Source of the DNA: Xanthomonas rydalmerensis
GTDB lineage: Bacteria; Pseudomonadota; Gammaproteobacteria; Xanthomonadales; Xanthomonadaceae
Length of the DNA stretch: 64,000 bases
Assembly: GCF_033170385.1 (NCBI RefSeq)
Contig: NZ_CP126170.1
Span: 2,380,001 to 2,444,000, forward strand
Direction: 5' to 3'
Every line of letters begins with the position of its first letter. The stretch's first letter is position 1. This document shows positions 44,150 to 56,651 of this stretch, piece by piece. The notes under the pieces were generated by a model. That model was given only the letters and a program-made list of their open reading frames with translations, did no database searches and was not told where the DNA came from. The position numbers and the translations under genes are program-made.

Positions 44150-45664
44150 ATGACGCCCCATCGGCGGACCGATCACGTGAATGGCGATGAATTGCCGCGT
44201 ATTTCCACCGGTAGCGCGGGCCTGGACGACATCCTCGGCGGCGGCGTCGACGCCAACCGCCTGTATCTGTACGAAGGACGTCCGGGCACCGGCAAGACCA
44301 CCATCGCCCTGCAGTTCCTGCTGGAGGGCGTTCGGCAGGGCGAGCGCGTGCTGTACATCACGCTCTCGGAGACCCAGCGCGAACTGCATCTGGTCGCCAC
44401 GCGCCACGGCTGGAGCATGGAGCAGGTCGACGTGTTCGAGCTGGTGCCGCCGGAAACCGCACTGGACCCGGAGCGCGAACTCACCGTGTTCCATCCGGCG
44501 GAGATGGAACTCACCGAGACCACCAAGCTGATCTTCCAGAAGGTCGAACAGCTCAATCCCAGCCGCGTGGTGCTGGACAGCCTGTCGGAACTGCGCCTGC
44601 TGGCGCAAAGTCCACTGCGCTATCGTCGCCAGGTGCTGGCGCTGAAGCATTTCTTCGCCAGCCGCCAATGCACGGTGATCCTGCTCGACGACCTGTCCTC
44701 GCAGGAAAACGACCTGCAGCTGCATTCCATCACCCATGGCGTGGTGCTGCTGGAACAGTTGGCGATCGACTACGGCGCCGAACGCCGGCGCCTGCGCGTG
44801 GTGAAGATGCGCGGCATCCAGTTCCGCGGCGGCTACCACGATTTCAGCATCCAACGCGGCGGCCTGGAAATCTATCCGCGGCTGGTCGCGGCTGACTACA
44901 AGCATCACCACATCGACGCATTCACCTCCAGCGGCAATGCCGAACTGGACCGGCTGCTCGGTGGCGGGCTGGAACGCGGCACCAATGCCTTGCTGCTCGG
45001 CGCTGCCGGCGTGGGCAAGTCCTCGCTGGCGCTGACCTATGCCATCGCCGCTGCCGAACGCGGCGAACACAGTGTGTTCTTCGCCTTCGACGAAGGCCGC
45101 GGCACGGTCGAGGCGCGCGCTCGCACCCTGGGACTGCCGCTGGAGAAGCACTTGGCGAGCGGGCTGATCCGCTTCCAGCAGATCGACCCGGCCGAGATGT
45201 CGCCCGGGCAGTTTGCCGCCAGCGTGCGCAGCAGCGTCGAGGTCGACGGCGCCCGGGTGATCGTCATCGACAGCCTCAACGGCTATCTCAATGCGATGCC
45301 GGACGAGCGCTTCCTGATCCTGCAGATGCACGAACTGCTCAGCTATCTGGGCCAGCACGGCGTGCTGACCATCCTGGTGCTGGCGCAGCATGGCTTGGTC
45401 GGCCCGATGGAGACCCCGCTGGACCTGAGCTATCTCAGCGATTCGGTGCTGATGCTGCGGTATTTCGAAGTGGGCGGCACCGTGCGCCGCGCGTTGTCGG
45501 TCGTCAAGAAGCGCAGCGGCAACCACGAGAACACCATTCGCGAGTTCCGGCTCAGCAGCAAGGGCATCGACGTGGGGCCGCCGCTCAAGGAATTCAGCGG
45601 CATCTTTTCCGGCACGCCGCGCTATGGCGGGGGAGACCTGCCGCTGCTGGACCCGCTTGCATGA
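44150..45664 (+). CDS. KaiC-like double-domain RecA-fold ATPase
   Basis: 504 residues from the ATG with AGAAAGGA just upstream. Two RecA/KaiC domains: Walker A GRPGTGKT near 42-49 with LYITLSETQREL and Walker B RVVLDSLSEL, and a second Walker A GAAGVGKS near 284-291 with VFFAFDEGRGT and VIVIDSLNGYL. KaiC-like proteins outside cyanobacteria act in stress or light signalling, often beside histidine kinases. No kaiA or kaiB is present. The stop overlaps the following hybrid-kinase start by ATGA, a strong sign that the two function together. Confidence 0.93.
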   Translation: MTPHRRTDHVNGDELPRISTGSAGLDDILGGGVDANRLYLYEGRPGTGKTTIALQFLLEGVRQGERVLYITLSETQRELHLVATRHGWSMEQVDVFELVPPETALDPERELTVFHPAEMELTETTKLIFQKVEQLNPSRVVLDSLSELRLLAQSPLRYRRQVLALKHFFASRQCTVILLDDLSSQENDLQLHSITHGVVLLEQLAIDYGAERRRLRVVKMRGIQFRGGYHDFSIQRGGLEIYPRLVAADYKHHHIDAFTSSGNAELDRLLGGGLERGTNALLLGAAGVGKSSLALTYAIAAAERGEHSVFFAFDEGRGTVEARARTLGLPLEKHLASGLIRFQQIDPAEMSPGQFAASVRSSVEVDGARVIVIDSLNGYLNAMPDERFLILQMHELLSYLGQHGVLTILVLAQHGLVGPMETPLDLSYLSDSVLMLRYFEVGGTVRRALSVVKKRSGNHENTIREFRLSSKGIDVGPPLKEFSGIFSGTPRYGGGDLPLLDPLA

Positions 45665-47370
45665 GCAGCAGCGACGCACCCGAAAAACGCGTCCTGGTGT
45701 ACACGCCGATCGGGCGCGACGGCCCGGCGTCGGTGGAACTGCTGCGTCGCGGCGGGGTGGTGGCGTGCCACTGTTTAGACCTGGGCATGCTGGTGCGCGA
45801 GCTGCACGTCGGCGCGGCGGCGGTGTTCCTGGCCGAGGAGGGACTGTTCGGCGCGGACACCTCGGCGCTGTTCGCCTGGGCCGACGCGCAGCCGGCCTGG
45901 TCGGACCTGCCGTTCGTGGTGCTGACCAGCCACCAGGAGCAGCCGTTCGTGGTCGCATGGCGGCGCAAGCTGGTGGGTGCGCTGCGCAACGTGGCGCTGC
46001 TCGAACGCCCGGTGCAAACGATCACCTTCACCAGCACCATCAAGGCCGCATTGCGCGCACGGGCGCGGCAATACGAGGTGCGCACGCTGCTGCAGGCGCA
46101 GGCGTCGGCCGCCGCGCAGCTGGAGGCGCAGGTGGTGGCGCGCACGCGCGAGCTGGAGGAGGCCAATCGGCTGTTGCGCCGGCAGATGGACGAACGCGCG
46201 CGGGTCGAGGAGACCCTGCGCCAGGCGCAGAAGATCGAGGCGCTGGGCCAGTTGACCGGCGGCGTCGCGCACGATTTCAACAACCTGCTGATGGTGATCT
46301 CCGGTGGCCTGGCGATGCTCGACAGTCAGAGCGATCCGGCGATCCGCAAACGCTTGATGGACGGCATGCAGAAGGCCGCACAGCGCGGCGCCGGGCTGAC
46401 CCGGCAACTGCTGGCGTTCTCGCGCCGGCAGGAACTCAAGCCCGAGCCGATCGACCTGTCGCGGCAGATCGGCGGCATGCGCGAGTTGCTGGACCGCAGT
46501 CTGCGTGGCGACGTGCACGTGGATTTCGATCTGGCCGACGACCTGTGGCCGGTCGAAGTGGACCCAGGTGAACTGGAACTGGTGGTGCTGAACCTGGCCG
46601 TGAACGCGCGCGATGCAATGCCCAACGGCGGCACCATCGTGGTACGGGCGCGCAACCTGCCTGGCGCCGTCGCCACCGACCCGGATTTCATCCGCCTGTC
46701 GATCATCGACGACGGCAGCGGCATGGCGCCGGAGGTGAAGGCGCGGGTGTTCGAGCCGTTCTACACCACCAAGGACATCGGCAAGGGCTCCGGCCTGGGC
46801 CTGGCCCAGGTGCATGGTTTCGTGCAGCAGTCGGGCGGTTCCATCCACATCGACAGCGAGCCGGGGCGCGGCACGGCGATCCATCTGCTGTTGCCGCGCT
46901 CGCACCGTGCGCCAGTGCAAGAAGATCGGCACCTGGTGGACCTCCAGGTCGTTCGAGATGAGCCCGGCCAGGCCGGCTGCGTGCTGCTGGTGGAGGACGA
47001 CGACGAAGTCGCCGCGCTGGTCGGGGAGATGTTGCGCCAACTCGGCTACGAGGTCGTCCGCGCGGCCAGTGCGGGCGCGGCGCTGGGTGCGCTGGCCAAC
47101 GGCCGCGTGGTGGACATCGTGTTCTCCGACATCATGATGCCCGGCGGCATGAACGGCCTGGAGCTGGTGCAGGAAATCCGCATGCGGCGTGGCGCGCTGC
47201 CGGTCCTGCTCACCAGCGGCTATGCCGAAGCGGCGAAGTCCGCGGCAGAGGCGCAAGGGGTGCAGATCCTGTCCAAACCCTACCGGCTGGACGAACTGGC
47301 CAACGCGCTGCAGCAAGTGCGGGCCAATGCCGGCATGGCCGGCAGATCGGACACCGCTTCGCTGTGTTAA
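45661..47370 (+). CDS. Hybrid histidine kinase coupled to the KaiC-like gene
   Basis: 569 residues, soluble. Residues 1-120 look like a degenerate receiver or sensor domain (KRVLVYTPIGRDGPASVELLRRGG). Then come a coiled coil (about 135-190), the HisKA H-box [11 protein letters not shown] with His near 205, and HATPase with N-box NLAVNARDAMPNGG, DDGSGM and KGSGLGLAQV. A C-terminal receiver follows (VLLVEDDDEV near 440, phosphoacceptor Asp in FSDIMMPGG near 489, Lys in LSKPY). Shares its H-box subtype with the LOV kinase at 63237. Confidence 0.94.
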   Translation: MSSSDAPEKRVLVYTPIGRDGPASVELLRRGGVVACHCLDLGMLVRELHVGAAAVFLAEEGLFGADTSALFAWADAQPAWSDLPFVVLTSHQEQPFVVAWRRKLVGALRNVALLERPVQTITFTSTIKAALRARARQYEVRTLLQAQASAAAQLEAQVVARTRELEEANRLLRRQMDERARVEETLRQAQKIEALGQLTGGVAHDFNNLLMVISGGLAMLDSQSDPAIRKRLMDGMQKAAQRGAGLTRQLLAFSRRQELKPEPIDLSRQIGGMRELLDRSLRGDVHVDFDLADDLWPVEVDPGELELVVLNLAVNARDAMPNGGTIVVRARNLPGAVATDPDFIRLSIIDDGSGMAPEVKARVFEPFYTTKDIGKGSGLGLAQVHGFVQQSGGSIHIDSEPGRGTAIHLLLPRSHRAPVQEDRHLVDLQVVRDEPGQAGCVLLVEDDDEVAALVGEMLRQLGYEVVRAASAGAALGALANGRVVDIVFSDIMMPGGMNGLELVQEIRMRRGALPVLLTSGYAEAAKSAAEAQGVQILSKPYRLDELANALQQVRANAGMAGRSDTASLC

Positions 47371-47426
47371 CGATCGACGCCGGGGCCTGAAAGACCAGGG
47401 CCCGGAAGCGCACCGCAACCGCGCCG

Positions 47427-48776
47427 TCAGTGCAGCAGCGTGTCGATGAGCAGCTTCAGGTTCAGCACCACGATCAGCGCAGCGATCCCCCAGGCCAGCC
47501 AGGCCAGCCCGCGGCGCACGACCAGCGGACCCATCCGAGGCTTGTCGGTGACGAAGCGCACCAGCGGGATCACCGCGAACGGCAACTGCATCGACAGCAC
47601 CACCTGGCTCAGCACCAGCAGCTTGGCGGTGCCCTGTTCGCCGTACAGCGAGGTCACCGCCACCACCGGCACGATCGCCAGGCCGCGGGTCAGCAGGCGC
47701 CGCGCCCATGGCGGCAGGCGCAGGTGCAGGAAGCCTTCCATCACGATCTGCCCGGCCAGGGTGGCGGTGACGGTGGAATTGATGCCGGAGGCCAGCAGCG
47801 CCACCGCGAACAGGGTCGAGGCCAGGCCGACGCCGAGCATCGGCGCCAGCAGTTCGTGGGCCTGTTCGATTTCCTGCACGTCGGTGCGGCCGTGCGCATG
47901 GAATACCGCGGCGGCCAGGATCAGGATCGCGGCGTTGACGAACAGCGCCAGGCTCAGCGCGATGGTGCTGTCGGCCAGCGCCCAGCGCAGCGCCGAGCGG
48001 CGGCCCTGATCGGTGCGCTCGTAGGCGCGGGTCTGCACGATCGAGGAATGCAGGTACAGGTTGTGCGGCATCACCGTCGCGCCGATGATGCCGATCGCCA
48101 GGTACAGCGCGGCCGGGTCGGTGACCACCTGCGTGCGCGGGATGAAGCCGGTCAGCACCTCGCGCAGCGGCGGCGCGGCCAGCACGATCTGCACCAGGAA
48201 GCAGGCGAAGATCACCATCAGCAGGGCGATCACGAACGCTTCCAGCGCGCGAAAGCCGCGGCGCATCAGGAACAGCACCAGCAGCGCGTCGATCGAGGTG
48301 ATGATCGCGCCGGCGGTGAGCGGGATGCCGAACAGCAGCTTCAACGCGATCGCGGTGCCGATCACCTCGGCCAGGTCGCAGGCGACGATGGCCGCCTCGC
48401 AGGCCAGCCACAGCAGGAAGTTCACCGGCTTGGAATAGTGCGCGCGGCAGGCCTGGGCCAGATCCAGGCCGGTGGCGATGCCCAGGCGCGCGGCCAGCCC
48501 CTGCAGCACGATCGCCATCAGGTTGGAGAGCAGGATCACCGACAGCAGCAGATAGCCGAAGTGCGAGCCGCCGGCGATGTCGGTCGCCCAGTTGCCCGGA
48601 TCCATGTAGCCGACCGAGACCATGTAGCCGGGCCCGAGGAAGGCCAGGAAGCGGCGCCAGCCAAGGCCGTTGCGTGGCACGGCGACGCTGGCATGCATGG
48701 CGCCCAGGCTGGGGCGCGCTTCGCCACGGCTTGCGTGCTCGGCAGCGGAACTCGGCAGGGGCAGGGGGGCGGCCAT
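47427..48776 (-). CDS. mntH: MntH, Nramp-family Mn(II)/divalent metal transporter
   Basis: 449 residues with 11 or so membrane helices. Metal-binding motifs are present: [10 protein letters not shown] in helix 1 (about residues 57-66) and [11 protein letters not shown] in helix 6. It imports manganese (and some iron) with protons across the inner membrane. Divergent from mntR with a perfect 18-bp dyad between, so repression by Mn-MntR is expected. The N-terminus is slightly long, and a start at the internal MHASVAV is possible. Confidence 0.95.
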   Translation of the reverse strand: MAAPLPLPSSAAEHASRGEARPSLGAMHASVAVPRNGLGWRRFLAFLGPGYMVSVGYMDPGNWATDIAGGSHFGYLLLSVILLSNLMAIVLQGLAARLGIATGLDLAQACRAHYSKPVNFLLWLACEAAIVACDLAEVIGTAIALKLLFGIPLTAGAIITSIDALLVLFLMRRGFRALEAFVIALLMVIFACFLVQIVLAAPPLREVLTGFIPRTQVVTDPAALYLAIGIIGATVMPHNLYLHSSIVQTRAYERTDQGRRSALRWALADSTIALSLALFVNAAILILAAAVFHAHGRTDVQEIEQAHELLAPMLGVGLASTLFAVALLASGINSTVTATLAGQIVMEGFLHLRLPPWARRLLTRGLAIVPVVAVTSLYGEQGTAKLLVLSQVVLSMQLPFAVIPLVRFVTDKPRMGPLVVRRGLAWLAWGIAALIVVLNLKLLIDTLLH

Positions 48777-48810
48777 GGCGACGACGGGGTGGGGCGGGGT
48801 GCAAACGAGT

Positions 48811-48828
48811 ATATAGCAGGTGCTATAT
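48811..48828. promoter_or_regulatory. MntR box
   Basis: ATATAGCA-gg-TGCTATAT, a perfect 18-bp palindrome 34 bases upstream of the mntH ATG and about 98 before mntR. The core TAGCA..TGCTA resembles MntR sites of other bacteria. It overlaps the likely mntH promoter. Confidence 0.82.
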
Positions 48829-48926
48829 GGATTAGCATTGGCAATTCAAATCGCTGCGATAGCCCGGATTTCGGCCAGAATAGGCAGGTGGTCGGCAGGG
48901 CGCCGGCACCGGACAAGGGCGTTGCA

Positions 48927-49391
48927 ATGCAGAAAAGCGGGAAGTCGATGGCGCCGCCGGCGGTGCTGCTCGACGCCGAAGTGCAGGTCGAAAGCTTCCG
49001 CCAGGTGCGCGAGGCGCACCGCCTGGAGCTGATCGAGGACTACGTGGAGCTGATTTCCGACCTCCTCGCCGATGGCGGCGAAGCGCGGCAGGTGGATATC
49101 GCCGCGCGCCTGGGCGTGGCCCAGCCGACCGTGGCCAAGATGCTCAAGCGCCTGGTCAAGGGCGGCTGGGTGGTGCAGCGCCCCTACCGTGGCGTGTTCC
49201 TCACCCCTGAGGGCGAGGCGCTGGCCGCGGCCAGCCGGCAGCGCCACCAGACCGTGGAGCAGTTCCTGCTGGCCTTGGGCATCGACGCCGACACCGCGCG
49301 CCGCGATGCCGAGGGCATCGAGCATCACGTCAGCGAAGCGACGCTAGCGGTGTTCGCCGAATTCGTGCGCAAGCACGGCGCGTCGCGATGA
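48927..49391 (+). CDS. mntR: MntR, manganese-responsive DtxR-family repressor
   Basis: 154 residues. Winged helix ([46 protein letters not shown]), then the wing [17 protein letters not shown] and the metal-binding dimer domain with EGIEHHVSE. This is the short proteobacterial MntR type without an SH3 domain. Binds Mn(II) and represses mntH. The stop overlaps the tadA start as ATGA. Confidence 0.95.
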   Translation: MQKSGKSMAPPAVLLDAEVQVESFRQVREAHRLELIEDYVELISDLLADGGEARQVDIAARLGVAQPTVAKMLKRLVKGGWVVQRPYRGVFLTPEGEALAAASRQRHQTVEQFLLALGIDADTARRDAEGIEHHVSEATLAVFAEFVRKHGASR

Positions 49392-49888
49392 CTGTCGGCG
49401 ACGACGCGCAACTGGCGCGCGACGCGCACTGGATGCGGCACGCGCTGGCCCTGGCCGAGCGCGCCGAGCGCGAGTTCGACGAGATCCCGGTCGGCGCGGT
49501 CCTGGTCTCGGCCGAGGATGAGGTGTTGGGCGAGGGCTGGAACCTCAACATCGCCGAACACGATCCCAGCGCGCATGCCGAGATCGTCGCGCTGCGGCAG
49601 GCCGGCCGCCGGCTCGGCAACCATCGCCTGGTCGGCAGCCGCCTGTACGTGACTCTGGAACCGTGCGCGATGTGCGCGATGGCGGTGGTGCATGCGCGGG
49701 TGGCGGAGCTGGTCTACGCCGCCACCGATCCCAAGACCGGGGCCTGCGGCAGCGTGTTCGACCTGATCGCCGACCCGCGCCACAACCATCGCGTGCAGGT
49801 CCGCGGCGGGGTGCTGGCGACGGCGGCCAGCACGCGCCTGACCAACTATTTCCGCGCCAAGCGCGGCAAGCCGCCGCTCGGCGCGTGA
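49388..49888 (+). CDS. tadA: TadA, tRNA-specific adenosine-34 deaminase
   Basis: 166 residues. Zinc-deaminase motifs: HAEIVAL near 63 (His ligand and catalytic Glu) and PCAMCAMA near 92 (two Cys ligands). The pattern GACGSVFDL and the end TNYFRAKR are specific to TadA. Converts A34 to inosine in tRNA-Arg(ACG); essential in most bacteria. Coupled to mntR by a 4-base overlap. Confidence 0.95.
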   Translation: MTVGDDAQLARDAHWMRHALALAERAEREFDEIPVGAVLVSAEDEVLGEGWNLNIAEHDPSAHAEIVALRQAGRRLGNHRLVGSRLYVTLEPCAMCAMAVVHARVAELVYAATDPKTGACGSVFDLIADPRHNHRVQVRGGVLATAASTRLTNYFRAKRGKPPLGA

Positions 49889-49988
49889 GTGCCACGCCCC
49901 TGCCGGCGACCCAGGCCACGCGGTATCATTGAAGGCTGATACGACACTTCCGCGCCGGCCTCGCCGCCGCGAACGACAGGACGGTGAT

Positions 49989-50561
49989 ATGGCGCAAGCG
50001 CACGTGGCGAACGATCGGCTGATCTGGATCGATCTGGAAATGACCGGCTTGGATACCGATCGCGATTCGATCATCGAAATCGCCACGGTGGTGACCGACG
50101 CGCAGCTCAACGTGCTGGCCGAAGGCCCGGAGTTCGCCATCGCCCATCCGCTGCAGACGCTGGAGGCGATGGACGAGTGGAACCGCAACCAGCACCGCCA
50201 TTCCGGTCTGTGGCAGCGCGTGCTCGACAGCCAGGTCACGCTGGCGCAGGCCGAGGCCGAGACCATGGCGTTCCTGACCCAGTGGTGCAAGCCCGGCACC
50301 TCGCCGATGTGCGGCAACTCGATCTGCCAGGACCGGCGTTTCCTGCACCGGCAGATGCCGCGGCTGGAGCGGTTCTTCCACTACCGCAATCTTGACGTGT
50401 CGACGTTGAAGGAACTGGCGCGGCGCTGGGCGCCGGCGGTGTCGGCCGGCCTGACCAAGACCTCCTCGCATACCGCGCTCAGCGACGTGCACGATTCCAT
50501 CGACGAACTGCGCTACTACCGTCCCTTCATGGGCAGGCTGGGCGGGCAGGGCGAGGGCTGA
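49989..50561 (+). CDS. orn: Oligoribonuclease
   Basis: 190 residues from the ATG after GACAGGACGG; the longer upstream frame is not conserved in type. DEDDh 3'-5' exonuclease: [10 protein letters not shown] with the first D and E, then [10 protein letters not shown], and [16 protein letters not shown] with the catalytic His and last Asp. Degrades RNA dinucleotides, including pGpG from cyclic-di-GMP turnover. Confidence 0.96.
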   Translation: MAQAHVANDRLIWIDLEMTGLDTDRDSIIEIATVVTDAQLNVLAEGPEFAIAHPLQTLEAMDEWNRNQHRHSGLWQRVLDSQVTLAQAEAETMAFLTQWCKPGTSPMCGNSICQDRRFLHRQMPRLERFFHYRNLDVSTLKELARRWAPAVSAGLTKTSSHTALSDVHDSIDELRYYRPFMGRLGGQGEG

Positions 50562-50657
50562 TCCGCGAGCCTTGCGCGTCGGGGCGCATGCGGAACACCG
50601 CCCGACGCTCGTCGGGCGGATGCAGTGGTGCAGGAATACAGAAGGTGAAGCCGACGC

Positions 50658-51613
50658 TCAGCGCGCCAGCGGCGGCCCCGGCTTGGTCTCGCCGTCGTCG
50701 GTGACGCCTTTGGTCAACAATTCCGCGATCGGGCGGCCGTCGGCATCGTGGTGGTACACGTGCAGGTCGCGCTGCGGATACGGAATGCTCAGCCCGTTCT
50801 CCAGCAGCTGGTTGCGGATCTGCTCCAGCGTGCTGCTCTTGGCCGCGCCGAAATCGCTGTTCTTGGCATAGCCGAATAACATCAGGTCCACCGTGCTCTC
50901 GCCCAGGTTGGTGACCTGCACGAACGGGGCGGGCGTCTTCAGGATGTTCGGATTCTCCTGCGCGATCTGCAGCAACAACTCCTGCGCCTTCTTCAGGTCG
51001 TCGCCGTAGCCGACGCCGACGGTGATCTCCAGGCGCCGGTTGGGCAGGGTGCTGTAGTTGACGATCGGCGCGGTGGTGATGGTGCTGTTGGGCAGGGTCA
51101 CCATGCGCTCGTCGAAGGTGCGGATGCGGGTCTGGAAGATACGGATCTCGTCGACCACGCCTTCCTGCCCAGCCACCACCACGTGGTCGCCATCGCGCAT
51201 CGGCCGCAGCACGATCAGCATCACCCCGGAGGCGATATTGGACAGCGAGTCCTTCAGCGCCAGGCCCACTGCCAGGCCGGCGGCGCCGAGCACGGCGAAC
51301 AGCGAGGTCGGCGGTACGCCGATCTTCTGCAGCGCGGTGACCAGCACCAGCACCAGCATCAACGCATAGGCGACGTTGCGCAGGAAGTTGCTGAGCGTGG
51401 TTTCCACCCGCGCCCGCAGCAGCGCTCTGCGCAGCCATTCGCTCAGGCGTTTGGCGATCCACATCCCGACCATCAGGATCAGGATCGCCACGCCCCAGTT
51501 GAGCGCGTACTGAGCCCAGTCCAGCGTCCGCCAGTCGAACGGGCGCGCCGCCCGCGCCGCAGGCGCAGCGGTCGTGGCCGCCGTCAGTGCCGTCAGCCAC
51601 GACTGCATCGGCA

Positions 51614-51614
<1 letters not shown>
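50658..51614 (-). CDS. MscS-family mechanosensitive channel
   Basis: 318 residues with about three membrane helices. The pore helix and following beta domain are clear: SLFAVLGAAGLAVGLALKDSLSNIASGVMLIVLRP, then GVVDEIRIFQTRIRTFDERMVTLPNS. Small-conductance channel that opens on hypo-osmotic shock. The ATG shares one base with the ppsA stop (TGATG), so the gene is translated together with ppsA. Confidence 0.94.
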
Positions 51615-53989
<2,375 letters not shown>

Positions 53990-54134
53990 GCGCGATGCTC
54001 CGTTAGGCCATCGCCCGAGGCGGGCTGAATGGCCGCGTCCGTTAGGGAAGAAGCCGATATGATGCAGTGCGCACCCGAGCCGGCACAAGCGAAGCGGGCG
54101 CATCCGTTGGGTTTCAGCCAGGAGAATGCAGGCA

Positions 54135-54956
54135 ATGTCGACGATCAGACCGGTGTTCTACGTGTCCGATGGAACCGGTATCACCGCTGAAACCATTGGG
54201 CATAGCCTGCTCACCCAGTTCAGCGGTTTCAGCTTCGTCACCGACCGCATGTCGTTCGTCGACGATCCGGAAAAAGCCCGTGACGCGGCGCAGCGCATCC
54301 ATGCCGCGGGCGAGCGCTATCAGGTTCGGCCGATCGTGGTCAACTCCTGCGTCGATCCGCAACTGAGCATGTTGCTGGCCGAGAGCGGGGCGCTGATGCT
54401 CGACGTGTTCGCGCCCTTCATCGAGCCGCTGGAGCGCGAATTGAACGCGCCGCGGCACTCGCGGGTGGGGCAGGCGCACGGTCTGGTCGATTTCGAGACC
54501 TACCACCGCCGCATCAACGCGATGAACTTCGCACTCGCGCACGACGACGGCATCGCGCTCACCTACGACGAGGCCGACGTGATCCTGGTGGCGGTCTCGC
54601 GCGCGGGCAAGACGCCGACCTGCATCTACCTGGCACTGCATTACGGCGTGCGCGCGGCCAACTATCCGTTGACCGACGAGGATCTGGAGAGCGATCGGTT
54701 GCCGCCGCGGTTGCGCGCCTACCGCAACAAGCTGTTCGGGCTGACCATCGATCCGGAACGGTTGCAGCAGATTCGCCAGGAGCGGCGGCCGAATTCGCGC
54801 TACTCCAGTGCGGAGACCTGCCGGCGCGAAGTGGCGGCCGCCGAAACCATGTTCCGCATGGAGCGGATTCCGACCCTGAGCACCACGCATACCTCGATCG
54901 AGGAGATTTCCAGCAAGGTGCTGACGACGCTGGGACTGCAGCGCGAGATGTTCTGA
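54135..54956 (+). CDS. ppsR: PpsR, PEP synthase regulatory protein (DUF299 kinase/pyrophosphorylase)
   Basis: 273 residues from the second ATG, which has a better-spaced GGAG; the ATG at 54126 adds three residues. [22 protein letters not shown] at the start and the P-loop VSRAGKTPT near 155 are DUF299 hallmarks. It inactivates PEP synthase by ADP-dependent phosphorylation of a Thr next to the catalytic His, and reactivates it by phosphorolysis. Back to back with ppsA, as is common. Confidence 0.95.
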   Translation: MSTIRPVFYVSDGTGITAETIGHSLLTQFSGFSFVTDRMSFVDDPEKARDAAQRIHAAGERYQVRPIVVNSCVDPQLSMLLAESGALMLDVFAPFIEPLERELNAPRHSRVGQAHGLVDFETYHRRINAMNFALAHDDGIALTYDEADVILVAVSRAGKTPTCIYLALHYGVRAANYPLTDEDLESDRLPPRLRAYRNKLFGLTIDPERLQQIRQERRPNSRYSSAETCRREVAAAETMFRMERIPTLSTTHTSIEEISSKVLTTLGLQREMF

Positions 54957-55081
54957 GCGGGCCGGGCCGCTCCTGGCGGCAATGGAATTTCCGCACGTCG
55001 CCGCATGGATTTCCACGGTAGGCCGCCGGCGCCGATCCGTCAATGCTGCCGCCGGCGCGATCCAGCGTGTAGGATCGGTCC

Positions 55082-55579
55082 ATGCAGCACGCCATGACCC
55101 GCAGCGAACGCATCCCCCGGCTCAGCCGTTTCGGCTGGCTGATGGGGCTGTACGCCGAAAACTATCTGCACCTGAACCGCCTGTTCGTGCCGGCCGACCT
55201 CGAGGCCGGCAGCTACGTGTCCAGCATCGGCGACGGCCTGGACCTGCGCCTGGATGTGATCGAGCGGCACCGCTACACCGTCGAACTGCGCCTGACCTAC
55301 GACCTGTGCGATCCGCTGACCGGGGAGCCGGACCCATCGGCCTACGTGCGCCTGTACCTGGACGCGCGCCAGGCTGAGACGACGCATTGCTACGTCGGCC
55401 GCCGCTGGCAGGACGTGATGGGGCTGTACCCGCCGCCGGCGGAGCTGATCAGCCACCGCATGCGCATGAACACCTTCCTCGGCAAATGGCTGGAGTACCT
55501 GGCCGAGCGCGGCCACGGCGTGGCCACGCTGCGACCGGCGCCGCCCCTGCCGCGCGACGCCGCGACGCCGGCCGTTTAA
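55082..55579 (+). CDS. DUF1249 family protein
   Basis: 165 residues, soluble. RFGWLMGLYAENYLHLNRLF and YTVELRLTYDL match DUF1249 (YqiB-like). In E. coli, yqiB lies next to the Nudix gene nudF, and here too a Nudix gene follows 77 bases downstream, so the neighbourhood is conserved. Biochemical role unknown. Confidence 0.85.
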   Translation: MQHAMTRSERIPRLSRFGWLMGLYAENYLHLNRLFVPADLEAGSYVSSIGDGLDLRLDVIERHRYTVELRLTYDLCDPLTGEPDPSAYVRLYLDARQAETTHCYVGRRWQDVMGLYPPPAELISHRMRMNTFLGKWLEYLAERGHGVATLRPAPPLPRDAATPAV

Positions 55580-55656
55580 ACGTCTAGCCTCAGGCTAGAC
55601 CAGGCGACAGCGCGGATACGGCATACTGCGCGCCCGTCGCCCTCCGCCGTCACCGC

Positions 55657-56145
55657 ATGCCTTACACCCCCATCGTCGCCACCTTGGGCTACGTGCTCTC
55701 GCCCGACCGTACCCAGGTGCTGCTGGTCCACCGCAATGCCCGGCCCGGCGACCATCACCTGGGCAAGTACAACGGTCTTGGCGGCAAGGTGGAGGCGGAC
55801 GAGGACGTGCTGGCCTGCATGCGCCGCGAGATCCTGGAAGAGGCCGGCATCACCTGCGAGGCGCTGCAATTGCGCGGCACCATCAGCTGGCCGGGGTTCG
55901 GCAAGCACGGCGAGGACTGGCTGGGTTTCGTGTTCCTGATCGAGGCTTACACGGGCGAGCCGTTCGCCGAGAACGCGGAGGGCACGTTGGCCTGGGTGCC
56001 GATCGCGCAGATGGACACGCTGCCGCTGTGGGAGGGCGACCGTCACTTCCTGCCGCTGGTGTTCGACGGCGACCCGCGCCCGTTCCACGGGGTCATGCCG
56101 TACCGCGACGGGCGCATGCAGTCCTGGCGCTATTCGCGGGTCTGA
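55657..56145 (+). CDS. Nudix hydrolase, MutT/8-oxo-dGTPase-like
   Basis: 162 residues. Nudix box GGKVEADEDVLACMRREILEEAGI near 46-69 (complete GX5EX7REUXEEXGU). Preceding HHLGKYNGLGGKVE and VATLGYVL resemble MTH1/MutT-type nucleotide pyrophosphatases. Likely removes oxidised nucleotides, though substrate choice in this family cannot be read from sequence. Confidence 0.9.
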   Translation: MPYTPIVATLGYVLSPDRTQVLLVHRNARPGDHHLGKYNGLGGKVEADEDVLACMRREILEEAGITCEALQLRGTISWPGFGKHGEDWLGFVFLIEAYTGEPFAENAEGTLAWVPIAQMDTLPLWEGDRHFLPLVFDGDPRPFHGVMPYRDGRMQSWRYSRV

Positions 56146-56165
56146 CACGCTCGCGCTGCCATAAA

Positions 56166-56594
56166 GCCCCTCTCCCTTCGGGAGAGGGGTTGGGGGTGAG
56201 GGTACGACGCGAAAGCGTCTCGCGGAGTTTGGGTGCACGAGGCTTCGCCCGCACCCTCATCCGCCCCTTCGGGGCACCTTCTCCCAATGAGAGAAGGGAA
56301 CAGCCTAAGCCCCTCTCCCACCGGGAGAGGGGTTGGGGGTGAGGGTACGACGCGAAAGCATCTCGCGGAGTTTGGGTGCACGAGGCTTCGCCCGCACCCT
56401 CATCCGCCCCTGCGGGGCACCTTCTCCCAATGAGAGAAGGGAACAGCCTAAGCCCCTCTCCCGCCGGGAGAGGGGTTGGGGTGAGGGTACGGCGCGAAAG
56501 CGTCTCGCGGAGTTTGGGTGCACGAGGCTTCGCCCGCACCCTCATCCGCCCCTGCGGGGCACCTTCTCCCGAGGGGAGAAGGAAGAGCGCTAGC
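56166..56594 (+). repeat. Three tandem 143-bp repeat units
   Basis: Units begin at 56166, 56309 and 56452 with GCCCCTCTCCC, followed by its near-complement GGGAGAGGGG. Each also carries GAGGGTACG, a TTTGGGTGCACGAGGC block and a CTTCTCCC-end hairpin. Units differ at only a few positions. All frames on both strands give the same low-complexity Arg/Pro-rich peptides, so this is noncoding interspersed repeat DNA rather than genes. Confidence 0.85.
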
Positions 56595-56651
56595 GCCTCT
56601 CCCGTCGTCCGGCGCACCGCTCGGTCGCCCCCGCGTGACGCCGCGTCGGGC

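Noticed and set aside
47383..47407. Terminator hairpin between the hybrid kinase and mntH genes
   Set aside because: The GGGGCCT/AGGGCCC stem has a mismatch and no T tract on either side; too weak to call.
45775..48804. Long minus-strand frame opposite the hybrid kinase and extending past mntH
   Set aside because: Shadow of the kinase and a shifted frame of mntH; His/Gln/Arg-rich without motifs.
47430..49391. Long plus-strand frame covering mntH antisense and running into mntR
   Set aside because: Only the last 154 codons (mntR) have protein character; the rest is the complement of mntH.
56166..56594. CRISPR array
   Set aside because: Units are 143 bp and directly tandem, without unique spacers; each contains its own hairpins, as in interspersed repeats.
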